Source: Adenanthera pavonina (lineage: Eukaryota; Streptophyta; Magnoliopsida; Fabales; Fabaceae). From it: a stretch of DNA of 64,000 bases. The DNA lies in assembly GCA_026686845.1 (NCBI GenBank), contig JAIVEN010000020.1, positions 9,761,501-9,825,500 of the forward strand, in the 5' to 3' direction. Every line of letters begins with the position of its first letter. The first letter of the stretch is position 1. Below are positions 57,222-64,000 of this stretch, piece by piece. The notes below the pieces were generated by a model. It ran no database searches and was not told the DNA's origin. It saw only the letters and a program-made list of their open reading frames with translations. A program made the translations under genes and the position numbers.

Positions 57222-59423
57222 ATGGTAAGAGTGAAAAATTCAGAGGTTGGAAAGGGAGAGTCTCGGTAAAAAAGGACGGTGAAATCCTAATATGCCTCCA
57301 AGGAGAGTGAGAAATAGGAAAAAAAAGGTGAATCCAGCAAAGCAACCTCCAAAAGGCAGAAAACTACTCCAAAGGCTGATTTAAAGAAATCTGGACTGTC
57401 CTCTCCAAAGAAAACAGAGCCTACGGTTCCTACTACTACTCCTGCTGTTGTTACTTCTTCTTCCTCCTTCAGTACTGAATCTGGAGAATACGAGCAGACC
57501 ACATTGCCATTATGGAGCAATGCACACATTCAGGAGGAATATACAACCAAATTTGTGAGCAAGAAGGTAATCAAGCCTCACTGTGTCAATATGGAAGAAT
57601 TTTTAATCTCTAACAACTTTGATGTCGGGTTGTGGATAATTAAATACAAGAATTTGTTAGAGATATTAGAGAGATATGATGATGAGGTAGTCAAGACTTG
57701 GTATGCCTCTTTGAAATACAACAGCAAGAAGAAGAAGTGGGAAGTCAATCTGAGATCAAGGACCATCTGGCTAACAGATGAAACCTTTAATGAGGTTTTA
57801 GAAATTCCAGGGCAAGATGGCTTGAAGATTGACATTACTGCTTCTGGCTATATGGATGAGGCAGAAACTGCAGATGAAGAAGGTAGACCTTTCTTGAACT
57901 ACAAAGAGAGCATAATCCTGTATACCCTGTTCAGAAGGAAGGAGAACAGGCCACCCATAAGCTTGCTCAAGCCCACTGACCTCAGTGCTCAAGTGAGAAT
58001 CCTATACTACATTGTGTAAAGGATTATCTTTAACAAAGGAGGCAGCTTCAATTTGATTACAAGGGCAGAAGCACATGTGATGGCAACAATCATGCATGGG
58101 AAGCTTATCAACATGGGACATATCATTCTCCAATGCATGATCAAGGCTAGGGATTAGAGGAAAGACTCCACACTTCCTTATGCAGCAATCATCTCTAAGA
58201 TCCTTCAGTATGCCAGAATTCAGCATCTTGAGAAAGGAAAAGGGAAGTCTACTGAGATCTTCAAGGAAGAAGAGCTACAAAGGATGGGTATAGAGAAGAA
58301 AGATGGAAGATGGATTGGAAAGGGAGCTGGAAAATCTGAAGATCTCTTCTTTGATGAAGATGCCTCCCTGCAGCAAGAAGATACCTCTAAGGCTCCTCTA
58401 AGACCCACACCTCAGCCTTCTCAACCTGTCCCATCTCTATCTCGGCCTGCTCAAGCTCCAATTCCATCTACTCCCTTCTCTCATGCCAAGCCAACCAAGA
58501 TCACTGAGCTATATGACAGTTTGTCTATACTCATACTCAGCATCAGAGATGAGCAAAATACCAAATTTGCTCATCTGCAAGATCAGATCCACCAGCTGGC
58601 TAAGAACATGAAAGTGGTTGCTGATGCATATGAAGATATTCGGAGTGCCATTCCTGCCACATCAGTTCCACCTCAACCAGGATTCTCTAAGCCTGTTATG
58701 TCTCCAACTCCTGAGCCTCCAAGTCCATTTGTGCTAGCCTATCCTGATCCTGATGTTGTTGTACGTGACACTGAAGCTGCTAGCACATTGAGCACACCAC
58801 AAGCCTCCAACAATGAGGCAAGTCCTGGTCTTCCCTTGGACTAAGGCATGGAGGAAGAAAGTCCTCAGGAACCAAGCTTTCATGAGCCCATTCCAGCAGA
58901 TGCTTAACATTCAATCCTTTCACATCAAGAATCTGAGCAAGTTGAGAGACTAGTGGCAGCTATCTCCTTTTCACCATTCATGCAAGCTGCCTTGAATGAA
59001 GAAAGAAGTATTGTGCCTTATGTTGATCTAGAGGCCATTGCATACAATGCTCTCTTCCAAGCTCAAAGATAATGGCTTGAAGAAATGTTTCGTCCTCCTG
59101 CTACCTCACCTGTTTCTACTTATGGTTTCTCGGAGGCACGAAGGGCTCAGTTGGCTGTCACAAGGCATGAAATTCATGAACTTCTTGAATTCTCTGATGG
59201 TGAGGACACAAGTTCTGAAGTTTCTGAGTCTTTGCCAAAGCTCAATCCAGAACTGCCTTTTGTCCCTGTGCCTCTTGAAGCTATTCCAGTATCTCAGATC
59301 CCTCCTCCTGTTGATTTTGCACACCTTCCTAATGATTCCAAAAAGGACGAGACGATATCCGAGCAAACTGGAAAGTCTTCTGGCAAGAGCTACAACAAGA
59401 AGTCCAAGTCCAAGAAAAAGTGA
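57222..59423 (+). pseudogene. Element D ORF3
   Basis: It starts MVRVKNSEVGKGES at the ATG at 57222, with early stops near 57268, 57288 and 57316. It is clean from 57504 to 58019, covering KTWYASLKYN and the LRSRTIWLTDETFNEVLEIP block, then TAA. It is clean again at 58284-58844 (linker and coiled coil) and at 59085-59423 (acidic/Pro-rich end and KSKKK tail), ending at TGA 59421-59423. Confidence 0.9.
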
Positions 59424-59716
59424 TTAGAACTTATGAATACTTGGTTCTTCTTGTAGTATTTTGTAATGTTGTTTTTCTGTTGTTTAGTAATATCTTGTAA
59501 TGTGGCTTTTGAATGAAATGAAAATTTCTTTGTTCTGAACTCTATGATTGCATCCTTGTGTTGAACTTTGAATGAATTAATGAATTTCTTTACTTGATCT
59601 ATTGTACACGATATCTTTTGAATTATAATACATATGTTGAGGGGGAGCTTGTTAAAGCAAACCCAAGTACTAATCCAGTTTGTAAGTTATTTTGTCATCA
59701 TCAAAAAGAGGGAGAA
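59424..59716 (+). other. Element D 3' untranslated region and polypurine tract
   Basis: The tract AAAAAGAGGGAGAA (59703-59716) has one G-to-A change relative to B. ATCATCAAAA upstream pairs with TTTTGATGAT in the LTR. Confidence 0.82.
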
Positions 59717-61375
59717 TGTTGAATCAAGTGTTTTGATGATTCCAAACCAACTTTGTAGAGCTTGGAAAGAAGATATCAAAGGTACACAAATGATCTCAAG
59801 TGGAGAAATTCAAGAAAAACTAGCACAAGAATATATGTAGAATCTACAGCTATGTTTAAATTGAGTAAAAGACTTTGAATTGGTAAAAAGATGTTTTAAA
59901 ACTGTGATTCTATGTTAATCCATGGAATATTTGAAAAACACCCACTAACAGACAAAGTTTGAAACGTTTATACTGATATGCTGTTTTGAAAATTTGAACT
60001 TTGACTTTGGAAATTCAAATTTCATATTAAAAATGAACAAGTCTGAAAAGAGCCTTCTCTGATAGACGAACTTTGGCTGCAGAAATTCAAATTTTGAATC
60101 TTGTCTGAAAAGAGCCTTCTCTGACAGACGAACTTTGGCTTTTGAAAATTTGAATTTCAGACAAAATACAACTTATGAAAAATGAAAAATTCATCTGAGG
60201 ATATGTCAAAGTTCATCTGAAAACTGAGTTTGGAAATAGCATCAAAATGGCTCACTGACAGATGAACTTTGAACATGAAAATTTGAATTTCAGAGACAAA
60301 GCTTGTGAGTTTGTTATGATGATATGTTGACATATGAATGATAGTATTCAGAAATTCAAACTTTGAAGTAAGTCTGAAAAGAGGCCTTTCTGACAGATGA
60401 ACTTTGCATTTTGAAAATTCAAATTTCAAATAGATGAACTATTGTGCCTTATTGAACTGCCCACTGACAGACAAATTTTGGGTATCAAAATTCGAATTTC
60501 GAAGGCACTGTAGCAAAATAGAACAACTGTTCATACTTTCTAGAAGAACCTTAAACTTGAAAATTCGTATGTTCCAACATAGAATCATTTTTCAAAGATC
60601 AAAATTCAAACTTTGCTTCATGACAGACGAACTTCGAATGTTCAACGTTAAAGTCTTTAGCTTTCGATTTTCATGAAATTCGTCTATTGGCCAACCAAAA
60701 TTCAAACTTTGAATGTCAGAAGCATTAAATGCGGTTGGTGAACGGATAGTTTTTCAGAGTAACCATTGGGTAACTTCTCCAACGGATAGATTTTATCTCT
60801 AACGTATAGTTAAGACCTAAATCTATAAATATAACATCATTTGAAGTTGTGGGAAACGATTTTAACTTTGTATATACTGAAACTCTGCCAAATCATCAAC
60901 TCAAAGTCTCTTACTCTCACATACTTCATTCTTTGTACTCCAACTTTCATATACACTCTGATTAAGAGAGTTTATCCATTGTAAATAATCTTATCTTCAT
61001 CTGGAAGAAAGATTTTCTTGTGAGGGGATATTACAAGGGATTGGGGAAGCACTTAGCTAGAGTGCAAAGAGAGAAAGTGTGAGCTCTAAAAATAGAGTAT
61101 CATAGCTGTAGTGTGGCATTTGCAAGAAGCCTATTGAATTCTTGCAAGATAGTGGAAAATCTCAAGTGGTGGCTTGAGGACTGGACGTGGGTCAAGATTG
61201 AGAGACCAAACCAGGATAAACATCTGTGTTTTCCCTTCTTTATTACTACTTTTACTTGTTATTCACTTGTACTTTGTTTTACTGTCACCTTTGCTTTCTT
61301 CACTTTATTGAAATTTTGCAGAAAATTTTAATCTTCCTAATTCACCCCCTTATTGGGAAGCCAGCATATCTAACA
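59717..61375 (+). repeat. Element D 3' LTR
   Basis: It is 1659 bp, from TGTTGAATC to ATATCTAACA. The TATA box is at 60833-60841. The MSA-like site has decayed to TAACCATTGGG (60760-60770) by loss of its CpG. Confidence 0.94.
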
Positions 61376-61495
61376 GGCGGCCCTGCTTCTCGTTGTGGCG
61401 TGGAGCTCTTCCAGACTCTACTTGAGCCTTCCTCCGTCCTGTTTCCCTCCGGTCCTGAACATAATGCCAAGAAAGATATCATGATGGGTGTTACA
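61376..61495. mobile_element. Solo LTR of family X, right end
   Basis: This is a GC-rich 120 bp between the element D 3' LTR and the TTCCT target duplication (61496-61500). It ends GGTGTTACA, the exact inverse of the TGTAACACC at 32005. The short open frames crossing it join X to the MULE relic and are not genes. Confidence 0.72.
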
Positions 61496-62118
61496 TTCCT
61501 TCCATTGCCTTTGCTAATTTTCATAAACCTAGAGCCCAAATTTTCCTTCATATGGTGATAGCAATATACATGTTGATCACTCCTAAAAATTACTCACACC
61601 AAACTAACAATTGCAAAGAAACCAATTATCTCTCTCATATTGTGAAGAAACCATGACCAATTATCAAATACCTCCCTACTTACAATTATATAAGCCAAAA
61701 GGAACAATTCATCATTTGCATTATATGCTGAGGCTGCTAGCAAAGTCCTCTTATACTAACCACTCAATCTAGTATTGGTTGAGTTGCAAGAAATATTCAT
61801 TTATGCAACATCCATACACAATAAACAACCTCCCAAATTTGCTGTTTGCCAATGCTACACATTTTACAATTGTGTCTAGGTCCATCTCCATCAATCTATC
61901 ACAAAGCTATAGGATTAACATATATGAATGCTTTGGATGACCATGAATTTCCTTTAAAGCTTTTTCCTTTCCCTTGTATGCATGCTCATAAGGTTCAAAC
62001 CATAATCCCTATGTAAGTCTTATATTATCTCATTTGGAGTTTTGTCCACATTACCCCTCAAAGCATCAGTGATTACATATGATGTTAGTATTGATCCAAC
62101 CTATTGTGAGACAAAAAG
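61496..62118 (-). pseudogene. MULE (MuDR-like) transposase pseudogene, N-terminal side
   Basis: Read on the minus strand from 62118 down, the sequence gives SYVITDALRGNVD, DLHRDYGLNL, ALKEIHGHPKHSYML, LCDRLMEMDLDTI, then AYNANDELFLLAY and DNWSWFLHNMREIIG, and finally HMKENLGSRFMKISK. This is the order seen in Mutator-like transposases: DNA-binding part, then the MULE catalytic domain. Several frameshifts and stops are present. The C-terminal side is at 31600-32004. The N-terminus is cut by solo LTR 4. Confidence 0.82.
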
Positions 62119-64000
62119 TGTAATACCTTGAAATTTTTCCATGATGTTTAAGACTTAATATTTTAAAATCTATAAGCAATTTGCAAAAATGGATATATGC
62201 TTTTTTACTTGAAATAGGGCAAAGATGTCAATTATCTTAGTCGGAAAAGAAAAGGAAAAAATGATGATTTTGCCCCTGAAAAAAAAGGAACAAAAAAGAA
62301 AAAGAAAAAAGAAAAAGATAATAATATAATAATAATAATAAAAAAGAAAAGAAAAGCGGGGTGGCAGTGGACGCAGGAAGAAAATTTTATGAAATTTGGG
62401 GAAAATTACACCTAAGACCTGAAAGTTCTAAAAATTATAAATTTATCATGGGTTAAGGGTATTTTTGTAAATATAAAAAATTATAGTCAAAATGAAGCTC
62501 TCAATGAGCTAAGACCAATGAAAGATGGTATGAAATTTATTAAGATCAAAATAATATTTATTGGGTAATTAGGATTTAATATTAATATCTTATCTAATAA
62601 AAGTCAGTTTGGACTGTAGGAATCAGCAGTATTCATTCAAGAAAAATATGTGGGCCTCATATTTGGACTAATTGAATTAAGGATATTATGGTAATTATAT
62701 ATCCCAATATAGTTAAAATCGGTGTCTAAATGATAGTAAAATATACTGCTAAGGTAGCTTTATTGTCCAGACCGGTCTAGGATATATTTGGATAAGTAAA
62801 TAACTAAAATTTTTGGACCAAAATACCCTCCATTTCATGCTGACCAAGCTGCACATGGGGAATTCCAATTATTTAATATTTATGTCATTTTTACATCGAT
62901 TTTCAAGAACATTCAAGAATACAAGTTGGCATAATTTGATTGGTTGGCTTCTTTATTAATACTCCCTCATGTTGAACATCCAAAGCACTTGAAAAAGAAG
63001 GAAGAAGCAGCTGCAAATAGTGGAGAAAGGAAGGAGCACATGAGGAGCAAAGGGAAGAAGAGGAAGGCGAAAAACTAGGAAAACAAGGGTAAAAATTTTC
63101 CTTTTAATTCTAAGTGATTTTCCGTCAAGTTCTTAAGTAGTTTGTGGTTGTTTCTTTGAGTTCTCCTCCTTCCCTCTTGTTGTTCAGTTTTAGTTTTGAT
63201 ATGGATTCATGAAATGAAGTGGTTACATGCAATAAATTTAGGCGAAACCATGAGATACTGCAAGAGAAACAAGTTTTGAAAGGATTGGAAGCAAGAAATT
63301 GAAAAATCCATTTGTTCTCTTTATATGAGTAGAAAGGAGTTGGATTTTCAATGATTTGATGTTAAAAATGGATTCCTTGAGTCCAAATTAGCTAAGAACA
63401 AGTATTGGATTCAAGGAAAACCAAGAGATAAAGAATTTGGATTTTTAGGGTTTAGTGAGACTTTGTAAGGTAACCCTTGTTTCTAGTTCATTAAGTTGAT
63501 GTTGAATGATGTTTTAGGACTTTTGGGAGTTCAAGAAAGCTAGTGGAAGTTTTGGTTCCAAGTGCAAAAGCAAAAGCAAACATAAAAGGTAGCTTGGTTT
63601 ATTTTATTGCAATATATTATTCTTTGTTGTTTCCATGATTATATCTTATTCCCATATTATACTTGTGTCATTTTGTAACTAGTTTTGGATGTAAAATGAG
63701 GAGCTTTGTTCCCCGAGATGTCCATTTTCTAAGGAGAAACTCTGCCGAATTTTTTACTTGACAATATGGTATTTTAATGATTTATGTGATTATATATGAA
63801 ATATTTGTGAAACTTTAATGATATATTTGCATGGGATAAACTAGTTACTGAGATTTTCCCAAATCTCACCCCTAAGCACTAACATAATAGGTTCAAGTGA
63901 TGGCAAGACCTCCAAGAAGACAAGAGGCCAGGAGAAGATTAATGATGATTAGATTTATAGCCACATTGATTGCTTGATTTCTTGTAATTACATATGAAAT
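62119..64000 (+). mobile_element. LTR 4 of the TGTAATATCC long-LTR family, running off the window
   Basis: It starts TGTAATACC after AAAAG (62114-62118). It matches solo LTR 1 along its length, for example the shared CTAGTGGAAGTTTTGGTTCC (63540 against 18803). It has a long A/G/T-rich tract at 62280-62350. The visible 1882 bp correspond to about three quarters of the LTR. Whether it is solo or part of a full element cannot be seen. Confidence 0.85.

Larger units (their letters stand above)
33845..61375 (+). mobile_element. Element D: copia element truncated at its 5' LTR and hosting two insertions
   Basis: The order is 5' LTR remnant, primer site, gag (with solo LTR 3), pol (with element E), spacer, ORF3, polypurine tract and 3' LTR. 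About 238 bp are missing from the start of the 5' LTR, so its target duplication cannot be checked. GGCGG follows the 3' LTR. The LTRs differ by roughly 3-5% by eye. All three genes carry stops. Confidence 0.93.

Overview
The window is plant nuclear DNA, probably from a eudicot. It is AT-rich and made almost entirely of nested transposable elements. I see no intact host gene, tRNA, rRNA or CRISPR array. Most of it belongs to one family of Ty1/copia LTR retrotransposons. LTRs are about 1.5-1.8 kb and start TGTTG. The primer site matches initiator tRNA-Met. gag and pol are separate genes, and a large extra ORF (ORF3) lies between pol and the 3' LTR. This layout, the polypurine tract AAAAAGGGGGAGAA and the TTTTGATGAT near the LTR start point to the SIRE/Maximus lineage.

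Left block (1-25056): element A is old, runs off the left edge and has many stops. It carries two insertions. Element B (1825-13682) sits in its gag: LTRs of equal length (1725 bp) with about 7 differences, a perfect CTATG target duplication, and gag, pol and ORF3 all open. A solo LTR of an unrelated family with 2.4-2.55 kb LTRs (17381-19899, duplication TGTTG) sits in its RNase H region.

Middle block (25057-32004): decayed, mostly non-LTR DNA. It holds a promoter-like site on the minus strand, a possible CACTA terminus, a TE-associated gene relic with a likely intron (27371-about 31330) split by a second solo LTR (27515-29922, duplication CAAGA), and the C-terminal part of a MULE transposase pseudogene on the minus strand.

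Right block (32005-64000): the MULE pseudogene is split by a solo LTR of a third family ('X'). X's two ends, at 32005 and 61495, are flanked by the same TTCCT although 29.5 kb apart. Inside X lies copia element D (33845-61375). D's gag holds a third copy of the 2.5 kb solo LTR (36724-39277, duplication AAGGT). D's pol holds element E (41983-55686). E's ORF3 holds an antisense solo LTR of the B type (51448-53169, duplication CTTTC). The nest is therefore five deep: MULE > X > D > E > antisense solo LTR. A fourth copy of the long-LTR family starts at 62119 and runs off the window.

In an active copia copy, the LTR promoter would drive a genomic RNA. Gag forms the particle, and Pol supplies protease, integrase, reverse transcriptase and RNase H. 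ORF3 has no membrane segment and resembles the 'putative plant transposon protein' domain rather than an envelope. The most unusual non-coding signals are a phased array of CAGACGAA/TTCGAA modules in U3 that recurs in the pol-ORF3 spacer, paired splice-like sites in that spacer, a conserved hairpin upstream of ORF3, and 3R-MYB (MSA)-type AACGG sites just upstream of the LTR TATA box.
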